Numbered from the stretch's first letter, positions 7,889 through 17,006 are shown. The stretch is 64,000 bases of DNA from Chloroflexota bacterium (GCA_016191465.1 JACPOP010000008.1:90039-154038); one strand, 5' to 3'. The notes: a model not told the origin generated them from the letters alone. Numbers and translations are program-made.

Positions 7889-8836
7889 TCAGGAGAGACT
7901 CTGCTCAGCGCGGCGATAGACCTGGAAGTACACGGCGGTCAGGCAGATAAGGATCCCGAGCATGACAATCGCCACCGCTGATGCGGCGCCGATATTCAGG
8001 AGGTCGAATGCCACCTGCCGGATGTACACGGCAATCGTGGTCGTGGCGTAGAGCGGTCCGCCGCCCGCTGGCAGGTACACCATGTCAAATTCGTTGAACG
8101 CCCAGATGCCGCGCAGGATCAAGATCACGACGAGGACGGGCATGATCCAGGGCAGGGTGATGTAGCGGAACTGAAGCCACCAGGACGCCCCGTCCATCTG
8201 TGCTGCCTCGTACAGGTCCGTCGGGATCACCTGGAGACGGGCCAGGATGAGAAGGGCCCAGTAGGGTGAATACTTCCACAGCGACATGATGACCACGGTG
8301 AACATGGCGAAGGTGGGTTCGAACCACGGGATCGGCCCCTTGAGAATCCTGGTTACGTCAACCAGCAGGTAGTTCGCCACCCCAACGGTGTCGCTGAAGA
8401 TCCAGCGCCAGGTCAGTACCGCGACGATGGCCGGGACGAAGTACGGGAACAACACCAGCCCGCGTACGAAGCTGCGCCCCCTCAGCGAGAGATCCAGGAC
8501 AAGCGCGATGACAATGCCGGCGACGGCCTGTGACAGGATCGCCCCGACGACCCATACCGCGGTGCGTTGCAAGGAGCTCCAGAACATTGGATCGACCAGC
8601 AGGTTCTGGTAATTGCGCAGACCGACAAAGGTCTCCGCCCGGGTCACCGTGTCGATCCGGTAAAAGCTGCTCTGGATGGCCACGACCGCCGGGTACAGCA
8701 TCACGGCGGCCAGAATGGCCAGTGCCGGCGTGAGCATCATGAGGCCGAGTAGCACGTCCTGGTTAGCCCACTTCGTTCCGCGGCGCGTTCTGACAATCGC
8801 CCGGGGCTTCGCGACCTGCAACCGAAAGCTCTCCAT
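7889..8836 (-). CDS. MalF/UgpA-like sugar-type ABC transporter permease
   Basis: A 315-residue inner-membrane permease of the CUT1 group, with about six membrane helices and the conserved EAA loop YEAAQMDGASWWLQFRYITLP that docks the ATPase. With the MalG-like permease and the lipoprotein receptor it forms an importer for a carbohydrate or related solute. ATG was chosen at MESFRLQV because the open frame further upstream runs through a 17-bp perfect inverted repeat. No MalK-type ATPase is encoded next to it; such systems often borrow a shared MsmK/MalK ATPase from elsewhere in the genome. Confidence 0.87.
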   Translation of the reverse strand: MESFRLQVAKPRAIVRTRRGTKWANQDVLLGLMMLTPALAILAAVMLYPAVVAIQSSFYRIDTVTRAETFVGLRNYQNLLVDPMFWSSLQRTAVWVVGAILSQAVAGIVIALVLDLSLRGRSFVRGLVLFPYFVPAIVAVLTWRWIFSDTVGVANYLLVDVTRILKGPIPWFEPTFAMFTVVIMSLWKYSPYWALLILARLQVIPTDLYEAAQMDGASWWLQFRYITLPWIMPVLVVILILRGIWAFNEFDMVYLPAGGGPLYATTTIAVYIRQVAFDLLNIGAASAVAIVMLGILICLTAVYFQVYRRAEQSLS

Positions 8837-8846
8837 TCTTCGCAGG

Positions 8847-8893
8847 GCGCACGTGAGGAGCGGTGCGATCAACGCGCCGCTCCTCACGTGCGC
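8847..8893 (-). promoter_or_regulatory. 17-bp perfect inverted repeat between receptor and permease genes
   Basis: Arms 8847-8863 and 8877-8893 are exactly complementary over 17 bases with a 13-base loop. The hairpin lies in the mRNA between the solute-binding protein stop and the MalF-like start. Without a following T run it is not a typical terminator. Position and strength match intercistronic hairpins (for example malE-malF) that protect the receptor mRNA and lower permease expression. Confidence 0.75.
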
Positions 8894-8952
8894 CTCAGAC
8901 GAACGAACTAACCCTTAACGAGGGTACTAATCGATTTCTCGTGCGCTGTGAA

Positions 8953-10509
8953 TTAGCGCGGCGGACGCCAGTTCGGGTCGGGTGGCGCCCATCCCGGGTT
9001 GTCCTGCTTCCACAGATTAGGCGCCTGACGATGCGCGTCCACGGCCTGGTTATACGCCTGCTCGACGGGCATGTTCTCCAGCGTGATGCGCTGGAGCATG
9101 GTAGCCACCACCGGTGGGCTGCCCATGACGCGACTGCTCCACGGCATCGGAACCATCGACTTGTCGAAGGTGCCGTCCTCCTTGATTGAGCCCATGTTCT
9201 GGGCCTCGGCATTCAAGTAGGTCGTGGCTTCGAAGTGCAGCTTGATCCAATCGCTGTACTGCTTCACGTACGGGTCGTCCTGCTGGAGGACCCTATCCTG
9301 CACGTCCTTGATGGCAGGAACGATGTGGCCCGGAACGGCCATGGAGTACTTCAGCAGTTGGTCACCCGTGAACATGAACTGCAGGAACTTCTTGGCCTCC
9401 TCCGGATATCGCACCGTGGCGCCAATCGCGTACGTGGTGGCGTTGCCGTACACGACGCGCGGGCCCTTCCCTCCACGCGCGACGCGCGCCTCTCGGACGC
9501 CCGTGTTCTTGGCGATGTCGGGCGCCTTCGTGGCGACCTGGTAGCCCATGCGCCCGGGGAAGAGCGCCATGGCCACGCGGCCTGCCACAAAGGAGTTGAT
9601 CGGGTCAAGAGACCCCCATGATGCATTGCCTGGTGGCGCGAAACGCGCGAGGGCGGCGTAGTCCTCGACCGCCTGCTTCGATCCCGGTCGGTCGAACGCT
9701 AACCGGCCATCGCGATTGTAAAAGTCGCCGCCGTTCTGCCAGAGGAAGGTGACGAAGCGCTGGACAGACCCATTATTGGAGGTCTCGAACGCGTTGCCGG
9801 AGACGCCATTCTGGTTGTTGAGCCGCTGGGACGCCTCGAGGATGCGTTCGTAGCTGTCGGGCTCCGCGAGTCCAGCGGCCTGGAAGAGGTCCTTCCGCCA
9901 GTACATCGCTGCCGCCGCGACATCCGAGGTGAACTGGTACAGCCGGCCATCCCATGGCCAGTACAACAGCGAGCCGGGGACAAATTTCTCCAGGCCGATG
10001 GACTGAGGGATGCTTTCGAGCGGCAGGAGATAGCCGGCCTGCGTGAAGTCGGGTACCTGGCGCCGCTCGATCTCAAAGATGCCGAGCTCTTCGCCGACCG
10101 CGACGGCGTTGATGATGCGAGCGGCACGGTTGTCATTGGACATGAGCTGAAGCTCAATGCCAATGTCGGGATTCTGCTTTTCGAACAGCGCGATGTTGTC
10201 CTGGATGTTCTTGACCGACTCGGGCGAGCTTTCGGCGGTCAGGAATGGAACGATCTTCTTCTGGGTAACGCCCTGGCGGAGCGCCGCCGGGAGCTCCTTC
10301 GTGGCAGGCTTCGCGGCGGGCACGGCGCTCGCGGCAGCCCCTGCCGCGGGACTCGATGCCACGGCCGCTGCCGGCGGAGCCGCCGCGGGCGGTGCGGCCG
10401 CGGGCGGCGCGGCCGGCGCGCACGCGGCTCCCGCGAGAACGCCCGCGACCACGGCCAGGCTCAAGAGCTGTTGTCGCGGCGTGCTGGGTACTTGGCGCCA
10501 ATGGAGCAT
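8953..10509 (-). CDS. Lipoprotein extracellular solute-binding protein, CUT1 family
   Basis: A 518-residue receptor. The signal peptide ends in lipobox LAGAAC with lipid-modified Cys at residue 30, followed by a low-complexity Ala/Pro linker with a repeating APPAA unit, then a family-1 binding domain (elements such as NPDIGIELQLMSND, WPWDGRLYQFTSD and AMALFPGRMG). It would sit on the outer face of the cell membrane and deliver substrate to the MalF/MalG-like permeases. AAGGGGG lies about nine bases before ATG. Family size is usually 400-450; the excess is the linker and a long C-terminal region. The ligand is unknown. Confidence 0.88.
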   Translation of the reverse strand: MLHWRQVPSTPRQQLLSLAVVAGVLAGAACAPAAPPAAAPPAAAPPAAAVASSPAAGAAASAVPAAKPATKELPAALRQGVTQKKIVPFLTAESSPESVKNIQDNIALFEKQNPDIGIELQLMSNDNRAARIINAVAVGEELGIFEIERRQVPDFTQAGYLLPLESIPQSIGLEKFVPGSLLYWPWDGRLYQFTSDVAAAAMYWRKDLFQAAGLAEPDSYERILEASQRLNNQNGVSGNAFETSNNGSVQRFVTFLWQNGGDFYNRDGRLAFDRPGSKQAVEDYAALARFAPPGNASWGSLDPINSFVAGRVAMALFPGRMGYQVATKAPDIAKNTGVREARVARGGKGPRVVYGNATTYAIGATVRYPEEAKKFLQFMFTGDQLLKYSMAVPGHIVPAIKDVQDRVLQQDDPYVKQYSDWIKLHFEATTYLNAEAQNMGSIKEDGTFDKSMVPMPWSSRVMGSPPVVATMLQRITLENMPVEQAYNQAVDAHRQAPNLWKQDNPGWAPPDPNWRPPR

Positions 10510-10643
10510 GGTTTAGACCCCCTTCCCAAATCTGTACGTCTGCATCTCACACCTCATGCGTGAGCGTTCAATTCCGTGCGGATTGGCACGGTTGTCCTCG
10601 GCTCGATGTGTCCTCCCGTGCGCTGGACTATGGCGTGACTCCC

Positions 10644-11549
10644 TTACCCCTTGACCGCGCCGGCGCCCCAACCGGCCACCAGGAACCGCTGCGCCACGCC
10701 GGCTACGACAATCAGTGGCGCGGTGACCGCGAGCGCGCCGGCCATGAGCCAGCCCCAGTTGAAGAGCCCGCGCCCCATGAAGCTCTCCAGGCGGGGACTG
10801 ATCGTCAGAACATCTGGACGTGAAAGCAGCGTCGCGCCAAAGAGATACTCGCTCCAGCCGACATTGAGAGCGATGATGCCCGTGGCAATCATGCCGGGGA
10901 TTGCCTGGGGGACCACGACCCGGAGAAACGCACCGAACCGCGTGGCGCCATCGATCATCGCCGCCTCTTCGAGATCTACCGGGATGCCCGCGAAAAAGGA
11001 ACGCAAAGTCCAGAGCGTGAGCGGCATCACCAGCGCCACGTAGATGATGATCAGCCCGTACAACGTGTTCGAGAGACCCATCCGGAAGAAGATCCGATAC
11101 ACTGGCAGGACCAGCAGAATGCTGGGGATCATGTAGGCATACACGAACAGTCGGGCGATCCACTCAAACGCGCGGTTATGGAATCGCGTCAGTGCGTAAG
11201 CCGCGGGTGTGGCAGCCCCCAGTGCAAGTGCCGTCGTTGCCGTGGCCACGAGTGCGGAATTGAACATCGCGCGCTGGAACTGCGTGGCGTCGAAGAATTG
11301 GGTGAAATTGTCCAGCGTCGGGCGCTGGGGGAACAGCGTGGGCGGGTATCGCAGCAGCTCGGACTCCGATTTGAAGGCTGAGAGCGCTACCCAGATGAAC
11401 GGCGCGAGGATCAGTAGCCCCAGGCCATACAGCAGGATGTATTGAAGAATGGACTTCGCCGTCTTCCATACGTCGCGGGCGTGCAGCGGAGTCCGGATGC
11501 CGTGCTGAGCGCCCTGTTGCGTCGGGGCGAGAGCATTTCCCTGTCTCAC
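10644..11549 (-). CDS. MalG-like sugar-type ABC transporter permease
   Basis: A 301-residue permease with the EAA motif EEAAMIDGATRFGAFLRVVV and six membrane helices, characteristic of the second CUT1 permease. It is the first gene of the importer operon (malG-like, receptor, malF-like), an order different from the usual receptor-F-G. The GTG start is weakly supported; a better Shine-Dalgarno (AAGGAG) lies further upstream. The receptor follows after a 134-base gap with no other gene. Confidence 0.86.
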   Translation of the reverse strand: MRQGNALAPTQQGAQHGIRTPLHARDVWKTAKSILQYILLYGLGLLILAPFIWVALSAFKSESELLRYPPTLFPQRPTLDNFTQFFDATQFQRAMFNSALVATATTALALGAATPAAYALTRFHNRAFEWIARLFVYAYMIPSILLVLPVYRIFFRMGLSNTLYGLIIIYVALVMPLTLWTLRSFFAGIPVDLEEAAMIDGATRFGAFLRVVVPQAIPGMIATGIIALNVGWSEYLFGATLLSRPDVLTISPRLESFMGRGLFNWGWLMAGALAVTAPLIVVAGVAQRFLVAGWGAGAVKG

Positions 11550-11617
11550 CCGTGTGCCACCCTTGACTCCTTCTCGACCGTATGCACGTTGCGTTGCACA
11601 CAGTAGGACAGTCTCAC
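11541..11617 (-). promoter_or_regulatory. Promoter region of the uptake operon with repeated GTCTCAC motif
   Basis: The 174-base gap before the MalG-like gene contains ACAGTCTCAC at 11608-11617. The related CTGTCTCACC at 11541-11550 spans the proposed GTG start. Between them is a TGCA-rich stretch (11583-11599) with partial dyad symmetry. The same ten-base words recur upstream of the acetolactate-synthase-like gene and of the second PrpD gene. No clear -35/-10 pair could be fixed. Confidence 0.3.
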
Positions 11618-11723
11618 AACTTGCAAAGACATCCTAGCAGCACCCCCGGGGGCCGTCAAGCGTCGCGGCGCCATCAACGGCGGGGTGGTTTGTAGCCGGC
11701 CTGGGCATACCGATATCCATCCC

Positions 11724-13094
11724 TCAGACGCGCGCGCCGGTACCGGTGCGGCTTGCCAGGCGGCACAGGGTAGAGACGTCGGAGAGCCGCTCCAGGTTGA
11801 GCAGATCGGCCGCTAACCGATCGGTGGCCTCGGACGTCAGCACCCCGTCGGCGCAGCGACGGAATTTCGCGGCGATCTCGGCCTCGCTCGCCGGATTGCG
11901 GGGGTCGCCTTTCGGCGCGTGGATCACCCGCTCGACGTGCTGGCCGTCCCGCAGGCGGGCCGAGACGCGACACGCGGAGAGCGGCAGCCCGTCATCTGGT
12001 GCCACCTCGACCCGCTCGCGAATGAAGCCGCGGAGCCGTTCGTCGGCATAACGGTCGGGCCCAAACTGGGCGAGCCAGGCCTCGCGCTCGTGCAGCACCA
12101 CCGCGGTCACGAAGTGCGGCGACAGAAGCGCTTCGAACGTGCCTCGGGGCTCGGCAAAGTCCTTGTGCGCGTTGAATATGCTGGTTGGAAGCTCCACGCG
12201 GACCGCCTCAACAGTCTCAGCGCGCAGGTTCTGGTCGCGGATGAGGTCGAAGAGGGCGGTGAGAAGCGACTGCAACGGCGTGGCGGCGGGCCAGAGCCGG
12301 AGCGAGATCTGCTCGAGCTCCCAGCGCGATCCGAGATCGGCGACCACGGCTTCGGGTTGCCCACCATCCGAGTAGCTGCTCAACAGGCCGCCGTCGGGGT
12401 GGGCGAGGATCTCTTCGGAGGCCAGAAAGCCCTGTTCGGCGAGGGTGGCAGCCAGCAGGCCAGAGAGCGCGCCGCGGGCCTGGTGGAACTTCACCGTCGG
12501 CGTTCCCCAGGCAGCGAACGTTCCGGCGGCCTGGCTGCCCGCCAGCCCGAATGCATTCCGCTGCTGAACCCAGTTGAGCCCGCGCAGCTTCCCGACCGCC
12601 GCGGCACCTCCGAATGGCCCGACCACCCCGGGGGAGTGCCACCCGCGGGCGCGAAAGGTGGGGTAGTGGAGGCCCAGAGCCACTCGCGTGGCCACTTCGA
12701 ACCCGGCGGCGACCGCCGTCAGAAGCGCTCTGCCCGACAGGTGGTCGCGCTCAGCGATGGCAAGTGCCGGCGGCACGACCTCCGGCGTCATGTGGCAGTG
12801 CGACGGCCGGTACACGTCGCAAACGGTGACAGCGGTCACGAGGTACGCATTGAGCAGGGTCGCGCCCGCGAGCGACAACGGCTCTCCCCCGAGAACGCTT
12901 GCCTCGCCCGAGGCACCGAGCGCGCGCGCCAGCGCCAGGACCTGCGCTGTCTCCTCGCCATGCCAGCCAGCCAGCCCACAGCCGACCGCGTCAAACAGCA
13001 GCCCCTTTGCCCACTCGCGGGCGGACATGGGGATATCCTCGTACCGAAGGTCCGTGACGAAGCGGGCCAGTGTAGACGTGGGTTCTGTCGTCAC
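11724..13094 (-). CDS. MmgE/PrpD family protein, copy 1
   Basis: A 456-residue protein of the MmgE/PrpD family (2-methylcitrate dehydratase, aconitate decarboxylase and related enzymes that act on citrate-like polycarboxylates without a metal cluster). Family blocks include GCGLAGWHGEETAQVLALA, VCDVYRPSHCHMTPEVVPPA, GWHSPGVVGPFGGAAAVGK and GTPTVKFHQARGA. GTG was chosen because the second copy in this island begins at the equivalent codon; both are then 456 residues. It is 28 bases after the RraA-like gene, so the two form an operon. The actual substrate is unknown; sequence alone cannot separate dehydratase from racemase or decarboxylase members. Confidence 0.87.
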   Translation of the reverse strand: MTTEPTSTLARFVTDLRYEDIPMSAREWAKGLLFDAVGCGLAGWHGEETAQVLALARALGASGEASVLGGEPLSLAGATLLNAYLVTAVTVCDVYRPSHCHMTPEVVPPALAIAERDHLSGRALLTAVAAGFEVATRVALGLHYPTFRARGWHSPGVVGPFGGAAAVGKLRGLNWVQQRNAFGLAGSQAAGTFAAWGTPTVKFHQARGALSGLLAATLAEQGFLASEEILAHPDGGLLSSYSDGGQPEAVVADLGSRWELEQISLRLWPAATPLQSLLTALFDLIRDQNLRAETVEAVRVELPTSIFNAHKDFAEPRGTFEALLSPHFVTAVVLHEREAWLAQFGPDRYADERLRGFIRERVEVAPDDGLPLSACRVSARLRDGQHVERVIHAPKGDPRNPASEAEIAAKFRRCADGVLTSEATDRLAADLLNLERLSDVSTLCRLASRTGTGARV

Positions 13095-13122
13095 GGGCAG
13101 GCGGCCCCGCGGCAGGAGCCTG

Positions 13123-13833
13123 TCATGGAGCCTGGACGTGCTGGCCAACGCGCGCACTCGGAAGGAATTCACACCCCCGCGCCTCCAGGCCACTGGCGAA
13201 TCCCATGCTGCGCAGGCCGCCCAGCATCTCCTCCTGCTTCGCGATCTCGGCGGTATGGAATGCCCGCGCGGCAAGCACCACGCTCGCCGCCTCGTCCCGG
13301 GCAACGACCACGATCCCGTCCTCGTCGCCAACCAGGACGTCCCCCGGCCGGACGACGACGCCGCCGCAAGCAATTTCCACATTCACCTCGCCTGGTCCGC
13401 TCTTGTACGGTCCCGCGGGCGTCGCGCCTCTGGCGTACACCGGGAAGCCGAGCTCGCGAATACCGGCAACGTCCCGCATGGCGCCGTCGATAACGAACCC
13501 GGCCAGGCCTTTGAGCTGTGCCATGCGAGCCATCAGCTCGCCGACGATTGCGTGGCTGAGGTCGCCGCCCGCGTCCACGACCAGGACGTCGCCCGGTTCC
13601 GCCAGGTCGAGCGCGGCGTGAACCATGAGGTTGTCGCCCGGTGCCGTACGCACCGTGATCGCCGTTCCCACCATCGTGCCGCCCAGGGCACCCAGGTACC
13701 GAATCGCCGGGTTCATGCAGCGGCTGCGGTACATGACATCCCCGATGTTTGACGGCGGGATCCCGACGAACTGCTCCACGAGCGAGCGATCCGGACGCTC
13801 AATTTCCGTAATGACCCGAAAGCCTATTGGCAC
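13123..13833 (-). CDS. RraA-like 4-hydroxy-4-methyl-2-oxoglutarate aldolase family protein
   Basis: A 236-residue RraA/HMG-aldolase family protein. It carries the G-D-L ... D-G-x-x-R-D signature (GGDLSHAIVGELMA, then GFVIDGAMRDVAGI) that binds Mg and the oxo-acid carboxylate in class II pyruvate aldolases. The RNase-E inhibitor RraA itself lacks part of this set, so an aldolase or oxaloacetate-decarboxylase role is more likely. The GTG start has GGAGG four to five bases upstream. It is first in an operon with PrpD copy 1, which suggests consecutive steps: rearrangement of a polycarboxylate, then retro-aldol release of pyruvate. Confidence 0.82.
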   Translation of the reverse strand: MPIGFRVITEIERPDRSLVEQFVGIPPSNIGDVMYRSRCMNPAIRYLGALGGTMVGTAITVRTAPGDNLMVHAALDLAEPGDVLVVDAGGDLSHAIVGELMARMAQLKGLAGFVIDGAMRDVAGIRELGFPVYARGATPAGPYKSGPGEVNVEIACGGVVVRPGDVLVGDEDGIVVVARDEAASVVLAARAFHTAEIAKQEEMLGGLRSMGFASGLEARGCEFLPSARVGQHVQAP

Positions 13834-13906
13834 AGTACCTCCACCCCGCCAGGTCGACCAGCACCTAAACGTCCTGCCCGCCCCGGAAGCGCATACAAAC
13901 TATCCC

Positions 13907-13931
13907 ACGAGCCCCGCTGGCCGGGGCTCGT
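13907..13931 (-). terminator. Terminator-like hairpin after the MoaD/AOR operon
   Basis: Ten-base arms ACGAGCCCCG (13907-13916) and CGGGGCTCGT (13922-13931) pair perfectly around a five-base loop, about 30 bases after the MoaD-like stop on this strand. A short T-containing stretch follows. It separates this operon from the RraA-PrpD operon. Confidence 0.6.
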
Positions 13932-13960
13932 CAACCAGGGGTCCTCCCGCACCGGCAGGC

Positions 13961-14359
13961 CTATCCGCCGCTGATGCCGGGAAGCAGCACAAGGCGATCG
14001 CCAGGACTGAGGTGCCTGTCGAGACCGCCGGCCAGCTCCACTGCCTGATCGTTGACAATCAGCGCCACGTACTCCAGGAGCCGCGCCTGACGGCGGTCGT
14101 ACACGATCCGGGCGAAGTCTTCAGTGGCGGCAGATAGGGAATCGAGAAGCGCGCGGATCGTACCATCGCCGACGATCGGCACGGTGTAGGAGCCTGACGG
14201 CTGGGCTCCCAGCGCCAGCTTCTCATTGAGCCAGGAGTACAGCTCAAGGGATACGTACTGACCTTCTCGCGCACCCTGGAACAGGAGCTGGAATGGACGA
14301 ACGGGGCCGTCGGTCGCGCTACGCCCGCCGCCCCGTGCCCCAGCTCGGCGCGCGCTCAC
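13961..14359 (-). CDS. MoaD/ThiS-like ubiquitin-fold protein with C-terminal Gly-Gly
   Basis: A 132-residue protein ending LLPGISGG. The beta-grasp pattern (VALIVNDQAVELAGGLDRHL, then GDRLVLLPG) and the terminal Gly-Gly are those of MoaD sulfur carriers used in molybdopterin synthesis. It is longer than usual (about 80-95 residues) because of an N-terminal extension of some 45 residues. Its GTG overlaps the stop of the aldehyde oxidoreductase gene (GTGA). MoaD-like genes commonly accompany tungsten/molybdenum AOR genes, so it probably serves pterin cofactor assembly for that enzyme. Confidence 0.82.
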   Translation of the reverse strand: MSARRAGARGGGRSATDGPVRPFQLLFQGAREGQYVSLELYSWLNEKLALGAQPSGSYTVPIVGDGTIRALLDSLSAATEDFARIVYDRRQARLLEYVALIVNDQAVELAGGLDRHLSPGDRLVLLPGISGG

Positions 14360-16302
14360 GACGGGCCCGGCGACGTCGTCGAAGCCATCGCGGCGCGAGG
14401 CGCGCCCGGCGAGCTGGCAGTCCCGACCACGATCCGATGCGCCTCGCGCTCCTGGATCCGTTCCGCCAGTGGTACGAGCTCGGCCAGACCCAGCTCACGC
14501 AACGTTTCCGGCAACGGCACGCCCGTGTGCTCGTCCCATCCAACCAGGTGCCAGAAGCGGCGCTTCATCACATCCCAGTGGGGCATGATGTCAGCGCCGC
14601 GTGCTGGTCCGTCGAGCGGTACGGAACCGTACCGCTCGGAAGGGCGCTCGAGCGCGGGGTCCAACCCGTGCAGGTAGCTCCACAATCGAAGCACCGCCGA
14701 TGCACGCCGGCCGACGAGCAGCGCATCTTGTACCGACAAATCCCACCCCGTGACGGCATTGACGGTGGCGACGCCCAGCTCTGCATGGGTGAAGTCGAAT
14801 CGACACACGCCCAGACTGTCCTCGAACTGGTGCCAGCCGCTCATCCCCGCGAGCTGGGTAACGATCTCCATCGGCGCGAAGCGATCCTTCAGCGGCGCGA
14901 GACCGAGCCGTTCGGCCTGCAGGCCGCCAAAGCTCTGCTCGATAGTGCCCGTGCTTGACGTGCAGGTGTCGAACATCTCCACCCAGCGGGCACGGTGGTC
15001 GTGCGAACGGGGCGTGTGGCCCTTGAGGCCAAAAATTGCCATTGACTCCGCGGCTCCCCCGACGCGCCGACTGGCGCGCATAACGCCTTCCGCAAGCCAG
15101 TCGCCACAGCCCTCGCGCCGCGCGATTTTGTGCAGCAAGGCCAGCGCCGCCGTCTCGTCGCCCCAGCGCGCCTGGATGCCATCCAGGTCGTCGCTGGTGA
15201 GGAGTCCCTTCTCGAAGCACTCCATGACCCACCCGATCACCCAGCCAAGCTCATTCAAATCCACACCGATCGCATCGGCTTCATTGCACAGCATCACGAC
15301 CGCGCCCGCTTCGCCGATGCCGATCTGCGATCCCAGTCCGGCCATCCCCTCATATTCGGGCTCCTCGCCGGTCACGCCCGCGTAGGGCCCTTCGGTCACT
15401 TCTACCAGTTTGCAGCACGCCATCCGGCACGCCCAGCAGGGGTTGTTCTTCATGCGGAAGGTCGTGCGGAGATAGCGGCCGTCGATCTTCTCGTGCTGCT
15501 CGAAGATGCTGGTGGTGTAATTCTTCACCGGCAGCCAGCCACCTCGCGCCGCGCCCGAGATGCCGCCGGCGGTGCCCCACTGGTACAGGCTGCCGCCATT
15601 GAACGCCTTGGCGTCGTCGAAGAGGGGGTTGACAAGGTCGTTGAGGCGAACAGGGTCGGCCACGGGGGGCTTGACCTTCCCTCGGCGCACGGAGATTGCC
15701 TTGAGCCTTTTCGCGCCCAGCACCGCGCCGATGCCGTTGTGCGCGGCAACGTGGCCGCGATCGCCCACGAGTGCCGCGAACCGCACCTGGTTCTCGCCGG
15801 CGGGCCCGATCCCGAACACGCTCACCTGCTTCTCGGTCAGCGCCAATGTGGCCCGGATCTCGTCCTCCAACCGCCAGGTCCCAAGGCCCACCAGGTGCCG
15901 AGCATCGCGGACGGTGACGCCGGTGTCGTCGATGTGAAGCCAGACCCAGTCTGATGCTGCGCCTTCAAGGACCATGGCATCCCACCCCTGGCTGCGCAGG
16001 AAGGAGCCCAGATAGCCGTTTGCCTGCGATGCCCCGGCAAGGTTGTTCATGGGCCCCTTGAAGACGGCCGAGAACGTGCCCGTCCCTGAGACGCGTGTTC
16101 CCGCCAGGGGACCGGTGGCGAGGATCACCGCATTCTCCGGAGCATCCCATTCCACGCCCGGCGCCACTTCCTCGAGAAGGAGCTTGGCTCCCAGGGCCGT
16201 TCCCCCGACCCAGGTGCGCATCACCTCCGCGGAGAGGTCCTCGCCCCGCGTTGTTCCGCTCGTGAGATCGACCCGTAATAGCCGTCCGCTCAGACCCACC
16301 AT
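14356..16302 (-). CDS. Aldehyde ferredoxin oxidoreductase family protein (tungsten/molybdopterin)
   Basis: A 648-residue AOR-family enzyme: an N-terminal pterin-binding domain (GRLLRVDL, VSGTGTFSAVFKGPMNN) and a C-terminal domain with the [4Fe-4S] ligands C-x2-C-x3-C in NPCWACRMAC near residues 289-296, plus a fourth Cys in LGVCRFD near residue 498. The family oxidises aldehydes to carboxylic acids with ferredoxin as acceptor and usually contains tungsten with two pterins. GGGAGG stands just before ATG. The final 25 residues are low complexity. Operon partner is the MoaD-like gene; the neighbouring 2-oxoacid decarboxylase subunits could supply its aldehyde. An [FdxA-type] ferredoxin is encoded elsewhere in the window. 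Confidence 0.9.
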   Translation of the reverse strand: MVGLSGRLLRVDLTSGTTRGEDLSAEVMRTWVGGTALGAKLLLEEVAPGVEWDAPENAVILATGPLAGTRVSGTGTFSAVFKGPMNNLAGASQANGYLGSFLRSQGWDAMVLEGAASDWVWLHIDDTGVTVRDARHLVGLGTWRLEDEIRATLALTEKQVSVFGIGPAGENQVRFAALVGDRGHVAAHNGIGAVLGAKRLKAISVRRGKVKPPVADPVRLNDLVNPLFDDAKAFNGGSLYQWGTAGGISGAARGGWLPVKNYTTSIFEQHEKIDGRYLRTTFRMKNNPCWACRMACCKLVEVTEGPYAGVTGEEPEYEGMAGLGSQIGIGEAGAVVMLCNEADAIGVDLNELGWVIGWVMECFEKGLLTSDDLDGIQARWGDETAALALLHKIARREGCGDWLAEGVMRASRRVGGAAESMAIFGLKGHTPRSHDHRARWVEMFDTCTSSTGTIEQSFGGLQAERLGLAPLKDRFAPMEIVTQLAGMSGWHQFEDSLGVCRFDFTHAELGVATVNAVTGWDLSVQDALLVGRRASAVLRLWSYLHGLDPALERPSERYGSVPLDGPARGADIMPHWDVMKRRFWHLVGWDEHTGVPLPETLRELGLAELVPLAERIQEREAHRIVVGTASSPGAPRAAMASTTSPGPS

Positions 16303-16391
16303 TCGCCTCCCGTCATGACAGGTTGCGGGTCGTCCAGACGCACGCGCGGCCCGTAACGTGGCTGTCGCCCAGGCGCGTCAGACCGGCGCGC

Positions 16392-17006
16392 TCAAACGGC
16401 CGAGGCACCGGTTCCCTCCGCGCGAAGCAGCCAGTCCTGGAACTGGCGCGAGAGGAGCACCGGATCTTCCAGGAAGTAGTCAGTCTTCGGCTGCTCGGTG
16501 CCCACCTTGACCCGCAGCAGGATCGGTCCTTGCGCGCCGCGGGCCCAGCCCAGTGACTCGCGGAGGCTCTCGAAATCGCTGGGCACGTCGCGAGCTTCAG
16601 CCCAACCGCACGCGCGAGCCGTGGCGGCAAAATCGATCCCCGCGGCCGCGGTCGGCTGGCCGCCGGTGGCGAGGTAGACCCCGTTGTCCAGGACCACGAG
16701 CACGAGCTTGGTCGGCTGCAAGTGGCCGACTGTCGCCAGTCCGGAGAAGCCCATCAGCAGCGAGCCATCACCCTCCACCACCACGACTTTTTCGTGCCGA
16801 CGATCGCCGTCCAGCCCGAGCGCGAGACCTAACCCAATGGCGAGGGTCTGGCCCATGGCATCGAGGCTGTACAGGTGGTTGGGCTTGCGGCCCGCCACGG
16901 CCAGCATCTCGCGGATGGTGCCCCCGAGCGTCAGCACCACCGGCTGGTCGGAGAACGCGGCGTCGAGCAGTGCGAGCGCCTCGGGACGTTGCAGCACCCG
17001 CCTCAC
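16392..17006 (-). CDS. TPP-dependent 2-oxoacid decarboxylase, beta subunit (ComE-like)
   Basis: A 204-residue subunit carrying the thiamine-pyrophosphate motif GDGSLLMGFSGLATVG followed by VVLDNGVYLATGGQPT. This matches the beta subunit of sulfopyruvate decarboxylase (ComE) and the C-terminal half of phosphonopyruvate decarboxylase. The GTG start overlaps the alpha-subunit stop as GTGA; a longer frame upstream lies inside the alpha gene. The two subunits together would convert a 3-substituted pyruvate into the corresponding aldehyde and CO2. Whether the substrate is sulfopyruvate cannot be told; no other coenzyme M or taurine-pathway genes are nearby. Confidence 0.83.
   Translation of the reverse strand: MRRVLQRPEALALLDAAFSDQPVVLTLGGTIREMLAVAGRKPNHLYSLDAMGQTLAIGLGLALGLDGDRRHEKVVVVEGDGSLLMGFSGLATVGHLQPTKLVLVVLDNGVYLATGGQPTAAAGIDFAATARACGWAEARDVPSDFESLRESLGWARGAQGPILLRVKVGTEQPKTDYFLEDPVLLSRQFQDWLLRAEGTGASAV

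Noticed and set aside
8310..8335. tRNA T-arm-like GGTTCGAACC
   Set aside because: It lies inside the MalF-like coding sequence and has no other tRNA parts.
10370..10440. Tandem Ala/Pro codon repeats as a DNA repeat element
   Set aside because: They encode the linker after the lipobox of the solute-binding protein, which explains the periodicity.
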